Assembly: GCF_964204645.1 (NCBI RefSeq)
Contig: NC_134027.1
Coordinates: 15,736,485 to 15,800,484 of the forward strand
Reading direction: 5' to 3'
Length of the DNA: 64,000 bases
Origin: Tubulanus polymorphus
Lineage: Eukaryota; Nemertea; Palaeonemertea; Tubulaniformes; Tubulanidae
The notes below the pieces were generated by a model. The model was not told where the DNA came from. It did no database searches and worked only from the letters and a program-made list of their open reading frames with translations. Below are positions 10,179 through 19,008 of the stretch, piece by piece; within the stretch, counting starts at the first letter, position 1; every line of letters begins with the position of its first letter. The translations under genes and the position numbers were made by a program.

Positions 10179-11782
10179 ATGGCAGAAGGCGGAGAAGATA
10201 TTCCAATGGAAAACAGGGGAAATAATGATGATGCCAATACTAACAATGATGATTATATGACTGCTGATACTAATATTGATAATGATAATGATACAACATA
10301 TAATTCTAATTTAGCAGATAGTGGTTCTAAAGCCCCATCAACAGAAGAAAATGATAGAAGAATTAGATCGAGAATACCTACTGAAAATTTAGACCCAGGT
10401 TTAGAAAGAGAAAATTATGAAAATTATGAATTTAAGTATGAATTTCAACATGTTTTTAAAGAATCTGGATATAATATAAATGATAGAGGCGCCAGACTTT
10501 TAGTGAAAAAATTAAAACTTTTTAAAGGTAAATATTATTATCGTTTGGATGGTGATTATTATATTGATATCACTGATCAAAGAACAAAACTAAATAAAAT
10601 ATTAGCGGAATCAACTTTGAGAAAATTAGGTTCAGATAAAATTAAGAGAATAAGTAATAGTAATGAAATAACTGATGTTACACAAGAAGAAAGAGATGAT
10701 AATATAAGAGTATTTAGTCAAAGAATTGATGACTTATTTAAAATAATCAAATATAATCCAGAAACAGAAATGGAAGATAGAGATTATAGAGATCGATTAA
10801 ATAAATTAAGATCTTCAACACCAGAAACATCGAGAAGAGATATTCAACAAATTGATAATGATTCAAATCAATTACAATTAGGAAAACATTTAGATAACTT
10901 ACTGGATACAATGAATTCATTTGAAGAAGATATGATTAGTGTTTTAGATACACCCGGTACTGAAACTGGAATAAATCGAATACAATCTTTACTAGAAAAA
11001 GGATTTCTTAAATTAACTGATGAAGAATTAGAAACATTTCCTGAAAAAGCACGTAGAGAAATTAAAGGTATACAAGTATCAGCTGATGAAAATGCTTATA
11101 TTAAGATGAGATTTTCTAAATTACCATGTTAGAAAAAGAATTAGCTATTGCAAATGAAAAATTAGAACAATTAAAATTAGATAAAAATCTTCAATTAATC
11201 GAGGAAGCTGATTATGAAAGCAGAAAGTTAGCTTTAGTAAAAGAAATAGATGATTTAAAATATAACAAAGAATTACAGGAAAAAGAAAGAGATATATTAT
11301 TAAAATCATATGATCTTAATCATATTAAAAAATTAAAAGTTATTTTTAAAGATTTGTTGATTAAACCAAATTCTAAAATACCATTAAAAGACAGAATAAG
11401 ATTATTATTTAAGTTAGAAGGTATAACAATTCTTTCAATTCTAACATCTGTAACTATGTTATTTACAACAATTGGTTTAGCAATATCAAATGCTTTAAAA
11501 TCTACTCCTACTCCAAATAAACCGGATAAACCCCAAGATAATAATTCTATACAAGATAAAGTTAAGGATGGTTTAAAGAAATTAGCAAAATATTTATGGG
11601 AACTATCTAAAAAATCTGCTGCAGCATTGCCAGGAGTTATTGCATCAATTGTTGGTTTTATATTGAAATCTGCAGGAAACATTATCAACTTTGCTGCTGA
11701 ACATATTATTTTATTTTTAATTACAGTTGTAAGTGCTATTATTTTTGGGTTAGTAAATATGATATCAAAAAATATCAAGTAA
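10179..11782 (+). pseudogene. Large hydrophobic-tail structural protein, frameshifted
   Basis: Two frames overlap by 7 bases at 11126-11132 (ATGTTAG). The first (10179-11132) starts MAEGGEDIPMENRG with an Asn/Asp-rich disordered region followed by a basic/acidic helical domain. The second (11126-11782) continues a coiled coil, then has a hydrophobic pair (ILSILTSVTMLFTTIGLAIS; PGVIASIVGFILKSAG) and a last membrane helix (ILFLITVVSAIIFGLV). Continuity of the coiled coil across the overlap suggests one protein split by a frameshift; two adjacent genes is the alternative. Position just before the major capsid gene points to a membrane-active virion protein, by inference. Confidence 0.6.
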
Positions 11783-11803
11783 CCATGATCAAAAATAAAT
11801 AAT

Positions 11804-11825
11804 TAATTTTTTTGTTAAATAAATG
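11804..11825 (+). promoter_or_regulatory. T-tract plus TAAATG start element (example)
   Basis: A run of T (TAATTTTTTT) sits about 5 bases before AAATAAATG, the start of the capsid gene. The same layout is seen before most genes of the element, e.g. 7325-7344, 7683-7701, 8367-8390 and 10163-10181. TAAATG resembles the late promoter/start element of poxviruses and other large DNA viruses; a promoter role here is inference. Confidence 0.4.
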
Positions 11826-13070
11826 AGTGGGAGTTATATAAATCCTTCTAAGAATCATAGAATATCTAATGCTATTAAAGCAGAAAGATCACATCATATA
11901 ATTACTCATAACCCTTCTAATATTAATCCCGATGAAACTTTATATGTTAGAATCCCTCGATTAACACAAAATACTTTTTATGTTCCAAATAGTATTTATT
12001 TATCAGCTGATATAAAAGTAATCGGTAATAGTAATAATTATGTTGTTGATAATGTTGGAAGATATTTGATTAAAAAATTAACTATAAAGATTGGTCCAGA
12101 AACAGTTTTCTCATTAGATGATTATAATTTATTTATGCATTATAAAGATTTATGGTTAACTAAAGAAAATAGAAATAATATGATATTTCAAGGCATCCAA
12201 TCAGAAAACCAAAATAAATTAAGATCTGAAGCCAATAATGCAGTAGTAACTAATGCTGTAGATAATTTGATAAAAAAGATTTATGGAAGCAAATATAAAA
12301 TTCCATTAGACTATGAATTGATAAATAATAATGCACCTTTATATAAATACGCAATTCAAGAAGATGTTATATTCGAAATAACATTTGCTCCTGTTAATGA
12401 AATTGTATTATCAAGTGTTGTTAAAGATATGAGTTATAAATTATCGAATATATGTTTACAATATGATTCAGTAACTGATGGAAATATTTCAAGTATAATT
12501 CAAACTCAATACAATCAAGGATTTTCATTATTATATGATTATATTGATAAATTTAAAACTGTAACTATTAATGCAAATGATGAAATTATTAATGAGAATA
12601 TTCACTTCCCAAGAAGATCTATTAAAGGTATATTAATATTTTTTACCATTGCAACATATACTAATGGTGCAATAAATGTTGATAATTATTATAATCCTGA
12701 AATAACAAAAGTAGAAATAACTATCGAAGGAATAGCAAATAAAATATTTTGTCAAGGAATGAGAATGATTGATCAATGGCCAGAAATTAGAAAACATTTT
12801 ATGAATGAAAAAGTAAAATCATCTGAAAATTGTAATATTAATCAAATTGATTATTATACCGGTAATAAATATGCATTATGGTTAGAATTTAGAACAACAG
12901 AGGATAATTCATTACATGGTTCTGGAATAAAATTACAAAACACTAAAGATGGAATACAATTATTCATGACAAAGAAAAAAGGAAGCCTAAATTTCAAAAT
13001 GCACATTTATATTATATCTGACGCGCAATTAAATATTGTAAATTCACAATTAGATAGTGTTATGTATTAA
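11823..13070 (+). CDS. Major capsid protein (double jelly roll), 415 aa
   Basis: This intact frame has the recognisable N-terminal pattern of Polinton/adintovirus hexon-like capsid proteins: DETLYVRIPRLTQNTFYVPN, then LSADIKV, VGRYLIKKLTIKIG and LDDYNLFMHYKDLWL. The rest is beta-rich, as expected for two jelly-roll domains (roughly residues 30-220 and 230-415). It would build the icosahedral shell. It starts in the AAATAAATG context and ends 32 bp before the zinc-finger gene. Length and continuity look normal, and no frameshift is seen, unlike several neighbours. It is the best preserved large gene of the element. Confidence 0.85.
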   Translation: MSGSYINPSKNHRISNAIKAERSHHIITHNPSNINPDETLYVRIPRLTQNTFYVPNSIYLSADIKVIGNSNNYVVDNVGRYLIKKLTIKIGPETVFSLDDYNLFMHYKDLWLTKENRNNMIFQGIQSENQNKLRSEANNAVVTNAVDNLIKKIYGSKYKIPLDYELINNNAPLYKYAIQEDVIFEITFAPVNEIVLSSVVKDMSYKLSNICLQYDSVTDGNISSIIQTQYNQGFSLLYDYIDKFKTVTINANDEIINENIHFPRRSIKGILIFFTIATYTNGAINVDNYYNPEITKVEITIEGIANKIFCQGMRMIDQWPEIRKHFMNEKVKSSENCNINQIDYYTGNKYALWLEFRTTEDNSLHGSGIKLQNTKDGIQLFMTKKKGSLNFKMHIYIISDAQLNIVNSQLDSVMY

Positions 13071-13102
13071 AATTTTAACTTTAATAAATATTTATTATAT
13101 AA

Positions 13103-13939
13103 ATGGAAGGAGGTAAAGTATATAAACATATTCCATATATCGATACACATGAAAATAATGATGGTTTATATTATGTAATACCTTGTAATATAGCTTTGAT
13201 ATTTGATCCTATTTTCAAAATTTATAAAACTAAACTAATAGAAATCAATAATAATAAAAGTGGTGTTGTTGATAATTTAAGTAATGTAATTGATAATAAT
13301 GTAATACCTTCTACATCTAATAATGTAATTCCTACTACATCTAATAATGATAAGATTGAACCTGATATCAAAACCAAAAAGACAAATGAAAAATATTGTG
13401 ATGTATGTAAGAAATATATATCATATAAAAATTGGGCATCACATAAGAAATCAAATAAACATATAGAAAAAGAAAATAATAATGATAATAATATATCTGA
13501 TAATAATATAATAGATAATATCATAGATAATGTTAATACAATTGAAACAAATGATACCATAGATAATATAACAGATAATGTTGATACAATTGAAACTAAT
13601 GATAATGAAACAATTGATGATTCTAAAAAACATTGTAACATTTGTGATTTAGATATTTGTAAAGGTAATTTTTCTAAACATAAAAAATCTCAAGCGCATA
13701 TCGAAAATGAAAGGAAGTTAGAAGAACATGAAAAGAAATTAGAAGAAATAGAAATAAATAAAACGTGTCAATATTGTAATAAAAAAATTGAACCTGTTGA
13801 TGAAAATACTCATTATAAATCAAAGTTACATCTAATTAATGTTTATAAAATGGTGAGTATGATACCATTGTTAAATAACCCAAATAAATATATCAAATAT
13901 TATAATCCTAAAACTAACCAATATTATATATTCTATTAG
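13103..13939 (+). CDS. Three-zinc-finger protein with Asn-rich linkers, 278 aa
   Basis: Three C2H2-like fingers are visible: CDVCKKYISYKNWASHKKSNKH, CNICDLDICKGNFSKHKKSQAH and CQYCNKKIEP...HYKSKLH. They resemble the U1/matrin-type finger and also the N-terminal fingers of pPolB at 57040-57190 in the second element copy. Between fingers 1 and 2 lies a repetitive Asn/Asp/Ile/Thr linker (ETNDTIDNITDNVDTIE). The N- and C-terminal ends (KVYKHIPYIDTHENNDG; KYIKYYNPKTNQYYIFY) look like short conserved domains. A DNA- or RNA-binding role is plausible; the partner is unknown. Confidence 0.65.
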   Translation: MEGGKVYKHIPYIDTHENNDGLYYVIPCNIALIFDPIFKIYKTKLIEINNNKSGVVDNLSNVIDNNVIPSTSNNVIPTTSNNDKIEPDIKTKKTNEKYCDVCKKYISYKNWASHKKSNKHIEKENNNDNNISDNNIIDNIIDNVNTIETNDTIDNITDNVDTIETNDNETIDDSKKHCNICDLDICKGNFSKHKKSQAHIENERKLEEHEKKLEEIEINKTCQYCNKKIEPVDENTHYKSKLHLINVYKMVSMIPLLNNPNKYIKYYNPKTNQYYIFY

Positions 13940-14239
13940 TTGTTATTTGATAAATTATTAGCTTATGCAGAAGATAATCCTAAACAAATATATAAATTAT
14001 TATATTTAAGAAAAATAGATTTAAGTTATCTAATAAATAATTTTGGACATCATTTTGATATTGATTATGATGATTTTGATGAATACTTAGAAAAATTAAG
14101 AGAAAAAGCTAATTTACCTACTAATAATTATGTTAAGATGGCTCAATTAAAATCAATAAATCTACCTTTTAAGACTTTTGGTGAATAAGATATAAACAGA
14201 GATGATTTTATAAATATATTAGAAACAAAATTAGAATAA
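13940..14239 (+). pseudogene. Small acidic helical protein with in-frame stop
   Basis: The frame is open immediately after the zinc-finger gene but has no ATG; the first possible start is TTG at 13940. It encodes KLLAYAEDNPKQIYKLLYLRKI and further acidic helical sequence, meets TAA at 14186-14188 and continues in frame to 14239. It is the last gene of the rightward block. It may be a decayed gene or the tail of one that lost its start. No family recognised. Confidence 0.35.
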
Positions 14240-14268
14240 TTATTATAAAACTAATTTATATAACTATA

Positions 14269-14808
14269 TACTAGACGTACGAGTAAGAATCCAAGAATCC
14301 AAGAATCCAAGAAATCTTACTTTCTTACTCGTACGTCTAGTACATAAATATATATAATAGTTTTCATAAAAATTAAAAACATAAAATTATTAATCTAAGT
14401 ATAGAAATAGTTATAATATAATCTATTTTTATTATTATTAAGAGAAAACATATAATTTATTCATTTTTATATAATTCATTTAATAATTTATATATCTATA
14501 TACTAGACGTACGTAAGAATCTAAGAATCTTACTTTCTTGGCAAGAATCTTACTTTCTTACTCGTACGTCTAGTACATAGATATTTATAATAATTTTCAT
14601 AAAAATTAAAAACATAAAATTATTAATCTAAGTATAGAAATAGTTATAACATAATCTATTTCTATTATTATTAAGAGAAAACATATAATTTATTCATTTT
14701 TATATAATTCATTTAATAATTTATATATCTATATACTAGACGTACGTAAGAATCTAAGAATCTTACTTTCTTGGTAAGAATCTTACTTTCTTACTCGTTC
14801 GTCTAGTA
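14269..14808. repeat. Three long hairpins in a 232/233-bp tandem repeat
   Basis: Inverted repeats with arms TACTAGACGTACGAGTAAG / CTTACTCGTACGTCTAGTA occur at 14269-14342, 14501-14575 and 14734-14808. Each has AAGAATC/TCTTACTTTC repeats in the loop. The hairpins are spaced 232 and 233 bp apart, and the AT-rich sequence between them is also repeated almost exactly. The array fills the gap between the two convergent gene blocks. Possible roles are bidirectional termination or 3'-end formation, or a replication or packaging signal. Confidence 0.9.
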
Positions 14809-14854
14809 CATAGATATATAAATTAGTTTCTATAATATTCAAAATTATAAATAG

Positions 14855-15466
14855 TTATTTTATAAATTTATATTCATATGGAAATTGTAATCTCAGTAAT
14901 AATTTTGAACCTTTATTATTCTTTAATTTATTCATATATTCATCATGTAATTCAGTAGGTATAATTTGATTTTCTTCCAATGATTGTTGCATAGATTTTT
15001 TATCTTTGTTATAAAATAAAACTAGAAATCGAATGTTTTCTCTAAAGTCTTTAACAATTGAATTATATTTTTGATTTAAAACCCATGTTGTTATCCCGAA
15101 ATGTCTTCCAGAGAAAGCTAAATAACATAACTCACTTTCTCTCACTTTTGAATCATGTAAATTTGCGCAATCATCTATAATGAATAATGTATTTGATCCT
15201 TTATAAGTATCAATTGCTATTTTAATAAAATTATCTAAATTTTCTTTTACTGTTTTAGGATTTAATATAATAAACTTTTTTATCTTAACTATATCTCTAT
15301 TATATGTTTTATTCATTTCATAAGTAGGACAGAATAATATTATATTATCAAAATGATTCTTATAAATAGTTTCTAACAAGTCTAATATGAAATGTGTTTT
15401 ACCACAATTGGTTACTCCAGTTATTAACATATTGTGCGGTTCAAATATGGATAAATCTTTATTCAT
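14855..15466 (-). CDS. FtsK/HerA-type DNA-packaging ATPase (A32-like), 203 aa
   Basis: Walker A is GVTNCGKT (residues 17-24) and Walker B is NTLFIIDDC (residues 92-100, acidic pair D98-D99). A later SGRHFGITTWVLNQKY segment matches the sensor-type region of A32-like ATPases. These enzymes pump DNA into capsids in Polintons and in large DNA viruses. The size is normal for the Polinton family. The ATG at 15466 overlaps the end of the integrase gene by 8 bases (ATGAATAA), suggesting coupled expression. The frame is intact. Confidence 0.9.
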   Translation of the reverse strand: MNKDLSIFEPHNMLITGVTNCGKTHFILDLLETIYKNHFDNIILFCPTYEMNKTYNRDIVKIKKFIILNPKTVKENLDNFIKIAIDTYKGSNTLFIIDDCANLHDSKVRESELCYLAFSGRHFGITTWVLNQKYNSIVKDFRENIRFLVLFYNKDKKSMQQSLEENQIIPTELHDEYMNKLKNNKGSKLLLRLQFPYEYKFIK

Positions 15467-16577
15467 TTATTATTTTAATTTTACTAGATAAAATCCATTC
15501 ATTAAACTTATCATCGTATCCTTTATATTTCACCAACGAATATTTTTTTCCTTTAAGAGTTTTTGTTTTCAATACTTTTTCTATTTTGTATTCTATTTCA
15601 TCTGGATTTGGTACAAGTGATAATTCTTGTTCATAGAAATAACCTAATATTTCTTCATCTTTTAAATCTTCTAATTTATAAACAAATGGTTTAGTTAATA
15701 TTATCTTTTTAATCTTGAATATTTCTTCAGTAAAATTTGGGGTATAACCTTTATAAAAGGTTTTTCTATATTTAGATATTCTTACGTGTTGTCCAATTTT
15801 AAATTTAGGTTCTCCAAAATCATGTGTAACAAATGCTCCATATAAATTATTTCATACTATTTCCGAATTATCTTCTTTTCTAGCTTGTATAGGTTTCATA
15901 TTTATAGAACAATGTTTAGAATTATTATAACCTTTCACTAAATCATCTAATACATCGATATATTCATATGTTTCATTAGCAGTAAAATATTTCCACATTC
16001 TAGTTTTCAATGTTTTATTAAATCTTTCTATAATAGATGCTTTTTTATCTGAATGTGTTGAAAAATATTCTACATCGTTATCAGATAATAGTTTTTTGAA
16101 ATGTTTGTTATAAAATTCCTTACCTTCATCAAATTGTATCTTATCTGGAATAGCTTCTTTAAATATTGATTTAAAAGCATTTGTTACTTCTATACCAGTT
16201 TTATTTTTGATTGGAATTGACCATGCGTATCTACTGAATATGTCTATAACATTTAATATCCAGAAATATCCTTTGTTGTATTCTTCTAAGTTCTTCATGT
16301 CAATTAAATCTGCTTGCCATTGTTGATCGATATATGAAACCATAACTTTTCTTGTTAAATAAGTTTTATCCATTTTCTTGTGGATTTGATATGTTGGTTG
16401 ATTTTGTAACCATGATTTTAGTTCACTATATTTTATATCACCGTGTGGGTGCCATACGGCACCATTACCATTTTCATTATCAGATTTAATTTTATTCCAT
16501 AATTCTGAAACGTTAGAATATGATACTTCACTTTCTGGGTTATAATATAAATCTCTTAAATATTGTTCTTTTTTCAT
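15459..16577 (-). pseudogene. Retroviral-type integrase with C-terminal chromodomain, one nonsense codon
   Basis: The rve-type catalytic core shows D90 (QADLIDM), D150 (QFDEGKEF) and E184 (IIERFNKTLK), the D,D35E triad of Polinton/Ty3 integrases. After an in-frame TGA at 15852-15854, which sits where a Trp codon would fit, the same frame runs on for about 130 codons. This extension holds an SH3-like segment (FKIGQHVRISKY) and a chromodomain (IEKVLKTKTLKGKKYSLVKYKGY followed by NEWI). The chromodomain could direct insertion to modified chromatin, as proposed for chromoviral integrases. The start at 16577 is MKKEQYLRDLYYNPES. A single point mutation separates this copy from an open gene. Confidence 0.9.
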
Positions 16578-16598
16578 CTTATTTTAATCCATTAATAA

Positions 16599-16955
16599 TT
16601 ATTTAGATTTAGTTTCAATGGCTTTATTATTTGACTTATTTTCTGGTATGATAGGTTTATTATCATTGGAATCATTATTGTTATAATCAGATTTATACTT
16701 ATATTTATATATTACACCGGATAATATAATAACTGTTACTAATCCAATTGTAATATATAATTTATAATTACTTCCAGCATTAGAAGAATCAGATGGATTA
16801 TTATTTGAATCAATATCAGATAAAGTCTGTGATTCATTTATATCAGTTAATTTCTTTTTCTTAGCTTTTTTTAATTCTGAAGATCTTTTACCTAATTCTC
16901 TTGCCCATATAATTTGTTTCTCGGATCTAGGCTTTTTCTTAACGCCATCACTCAT
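16599..16955 (-). CDS. Basic single-pass membrane protein, 118 aa
   Basis: The N-terminus is strongly basic (KKKPRSEKQIIWARELGKR...KKAKKKK), followed by a Ser/Asn-rich spacer, one transmembrane helix (LYITIGLVTVIILSGVIYKY, residues ~67-86) and a hydrophilic tail. It starts in an AAATAAATG context and overlaps the upstream gene by 8 bases. A basic head with a membrane anchor could link DNA or capsid to a membrane; this is inference. Intact frame, family of unknown function. Confidence 0.6.
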   Translation of the reverse strand: MSDGVKKKPRSEKQIIWARELGKRSSELKKAKKKKLTDINESQTLSDIDSNNNPSDSSNAGSNYKLYITIGLVTVIILSGVIYKYKYKSDYNNNDSNDNKPIIPENKSNNKAIETKSK

Positions 16956-17556
16956 TTATTTTAGTTAATTTTTGTTCTGATTCATTTTCTGTTTCGACGT
17001 TTGGTTGTAGTATAGCGTCATCTGTTTCGTTCTTACCTGATTTATATTCCATAGGCTTGATGTTCGAAAATGTTATGACACCAGTAGAAATTAATGTCAT
17101 AACCGATCCTAATTGAAATGAAGCGTAACCAACCCATTTTTGTAATTCAGTCATAACTAAGTAGTCATTTTTCAAATCACTATATAATTTATTTTCATCA
17201 TTAATTGGTATTAACTGGTTACATAATTTTGAATAACATTTGATAATACCATCTGAAATAGAATCATTTATTCTAGCTAATCTAGCTTCTTCGTAAATCT
17301 TAAAATATGTTATTACTTTATCGGGTTTCATAGAGTCTAGTTCTTGAAAAGTAATGATTCTATTTAAAAACTCCTTAGTTTTTCCACCGGCAATCAATAG
17401 TTCTAGATGATGCTTACAATATAAATAGTATTCATAATCTATATTACAATTAACTTGAGCACAATTAGTTACAACTGTATCTTTATTATCGCTTATACCC
17501 AAATCATCTAATGTCTTTTCAATATCAATACTATTCTTATTAGATTTCTTTGACAT
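16948..17556 (-). CDS. Conserved Polinton-like helical protein, 202 aa
   Basis: An intact frame starting MSKKSNKNSIDIEK in the ATATAAATG context. It is mostly helical (ELLIAGGKTKEFLNRIITF, VITYFKIYEEARLARIN, GIIKCYSKLCNQLIPI) with a hydrophobic stretch near the C-terminus (GYASFQLGSVMTLISTGVITF). Proteins of this pattern recur beside the small basic membrane protein in Polinton-like elements, as far as I recall, but their role is not known to me. Its stop overlaps the start of the next gene, suggesting one transcription unit. Confidence 0.6.
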   Translation of the reverse strand: MSKKSNKNSIDIEKTLDDLGISDNKDTVVTNCAQVNCNIDYEYYLYCKHHLELLIAGGKTKEFLNRIITFQELDSMKPDKVITYFKIYEEARLARINDSISDGIIKCYSKLCNQLIPINDENKLYSDLKNDYLVMTELQKWVGYASFQLGSVMTLISTGVITFSNIKPMEYKSGKNETDDAILQPNVETENESEQKLTKINE

Positions 17557-17803
17557 TTATATTAGAGAAAAAAAGCCAAAAAAAATATTATAAGTATTAT
17601 AAAATGATACCAGTATCTCTTTAGATTAATACTAGCTTAGTTAAAGGTAAAGAATTTTAGTATTAGTTATTGTTTTTTTAGTATTTTTTATTTGTGATAT
17701 AAAGTATTCTTTTTTGAAAAGAAAATATTAAAAATATAATAGAATTCACTAGCAGTTAAAGTTATTGTTTTTTCATCATATTTTATTCAAATTCTATTAT
17801 TCT
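17557..17803. other. AT-rich intergenic gap
   Basis: About 250 bases of AT-rich sequence between the HNH gene and the 202-aa gene. It contains T-tracts near the start context of the latter, but no further gene, repeat or hairpin I could support. Confidence 0.5.
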
Positions 17804-18475
17804 TCAACCACTCATTAAAGACTCAACGTATTGTTCATTAGTTGGATCATTGTTCCATTGATCAATAAATTTCTTTGCCTTTGTTAACTGTTCTAAATAT
17901 AACTGTAAATCTAGTTTATTAGATTTAATTATGTTTTCCTTCTTTTCTAAAGGTCTTAGATTCTTCCAATTCCAAATAAGTTTTTTATTGTATTCATCAT
18001 TCATGTTAAATTTAGATATTGGTAACACGTGATCAATATGGTAATAATCCCCATAATTATCTATATTCATTTTATCATCGAATTGAAATATAATCCATGA
18101 TTTGAGAAATTCATCTGTACAACCCAACAAATTATATAATGTTTCTGAATGTGTTTCTTTGTTGAATAATTGTGTTAATCTAGATCTTAAGCATTGTTTT
18201 AATCTAAAATTAAGATCTGTTTGATATCTTTCTCACATATATTCTGTCATATAATCATTATAAGCTTCTCTATTATCTTCTCGGTATTGTTTGGTATATA
18301 GTTTAAAACAAGTTTTACAGCAATATTGAAAACCATCTTTGCTAATCTTACGCTCACTAAATTCTGTTAAAACTAATTTATCTAATTCACATTTAGAACA
18401 CTTCTTGTAGTATATATTCATAACACCACCAGTGTTATTTGTAATATTGATAGTTTGTGGTTGTTCTGATTCCAT
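17804..18475 (-). pseudogene. HNH endonuclease with one in-frame stop
   Basis: The gene starts MESEQPQTINITNN (TAATAAATG context) with a zinc-ribbon-like part (CSKCELDK...CCKTC). It meets TGA at 18233-18235 and continues in the same frame to 17804. The C-terminal half has a clear HNH signature: YYHIDHVLPISKF, then WNWKNLRPLEKKENIIKSNK. HNH nucleases of this kind occur as homing-type or packaging-associated genes in viruses. Here it is the outermost gene of the leftward block, next to the element terminus. Apart from the TGA the frame is open, so inactivation looks recent. Confidence 0.8.
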
Positions 18476-18542
18476 TTATTATACATATTTTTTACTAAAT
18501 TGATTTTAGAAGTTCAATGATTTATATCATGTATTATTTCAA

Positions 18543-18687
18543 TCACACTTTACTAACACTTTTAATGTTTAAAAATCTAACTCACACAAATATGAATATT
18601 GAAATAATGTTGTAAATATATACTTTTATATCTATTCTACAAGAGCTCACACTTTACTCACACTTTTATATTGAATAATCTATCAAT
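18543..18687. repeat. Direct repeat near the right end, ~105-bp period
   Basis: TCACACTTTACTAACACTTT at 18543 recurs as TCACACTTTACTCACACTTT at about 18648, each followed by a similar AT-rich tail. The first copy overlaps the 53-bp inverted repeat. Such iterated blocks are common in terminal regions of Polinton-like elements. Confidence 0.6.
18554..18606 (-). repeat. 53-bp inverted repeat, right copy
   Basis: Exact reverse complement of 2719-2771. It lies 130 bp inside the terminal palindrome, so the full terminal repeat was probably longer and only this block survives on the left. Confidence 0.9.
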
Positions 18688-18735
18688 TTATATGTTATTC
18701 ATATATATTTTATTCATGTATATAAATATTTTAAG

Positions 18736-19004
18736 AGTAATAGGGATAATGGGCTTTCATATCAAAGGTTGAAAGGGCTAGTGAGTAAAAAATGAAAAAT
18801 ATGAAAATAATAATAATTTCTATTTGAATTAGGAGTGAAACTCATATAAAATGAAAAATAAATTCGAGTGTGCGAGAATCATTTTTCATTTTATATGAGT
18901 TTCGCTACTAATTCAAATAGAAATTGTTATTATTTTCATATTTTTCATTTTTTATGAGCTCGACCTTTCGACCTTTGGTATGAAAGCCCATTATCCCTAT
19001 TACT
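18736..19004. repeat. 269-bp near-perfect palindrome at the element terminus
   Basis: Arms of about 125 bp, differing at roughly a dozen positions by eye, start AGTAATAGGGATAATGGGC and end GCCCATTATCCCTATTACT. They surround a ~20-base centre containing ATTCGAGTGTGCGAGAAT. The same outer motif and the same centre occur at 57632-57717 beside the second Polinton-like copy, also after an AATATTTTAARAG sequence. LINE sequence starts directly after 19004. It could be a head-to-head terminal-repeat junction, a hairpin-type terminus, or a palindromic MITE that targets this spot. Confidence 0.85.
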
Positions 19005-19008
19005 ACTG

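Larger units (their letters stand above)
2719..19004. mobile_element. Polinton/Maverick-like (adintovirus-like) element
   Basis: The interval carries the diagnostic gene set of Polintons: pPolB, retroviral-type integrase, FtsK/HerA-like packaging ATPase, double-jelly-roll major capsid protein, and several membrane or structural proteins. Genes at 2772-14239 read rightward and genes at 14855-18475 read leftward, converging on a hairpin array. A 53-bp inverted repeat brackets the coding part (2719-2771 and 18554-18606), and a large palindrome forms the right edge (18736-19004). LINE sequence abuts both edges. The left end is truncated: the N-terminal third of pPolB is missing and no 6-bp target duplication is visible. 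I found no cysteine (adenain-like) protease. Multiple stops and frameshifts show that this copy is inactive. Confidence 0.9.

Noticed and set aside
13222-13641. Minus-strand frame inside the zinc-finger gene
   Set aside because: It mirrors the Asn/Ile-rich linker on the opposite strand and has no start context or domain.
14269-14808. CRISPR array
   Set aside because: Only three units, 230-bp spacing, repeated spacers and eukaryotic context.
15852-18235. In-frame TGA codons in integrase and HNH genes as evidence for TGA = Trp
   Set aside because: The same element uses TGG for Trp elsewhere, and other lesions are TAA, TAG and frameshifts, so ordinary decay explains them.
18743-18756. TAGGGATAATGGG in the palindrome as a homing-endonuclease (I-SceI-like) site
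   Set aside because: Only the first half of the known site matches and no corresponding endonuclease gene is present.
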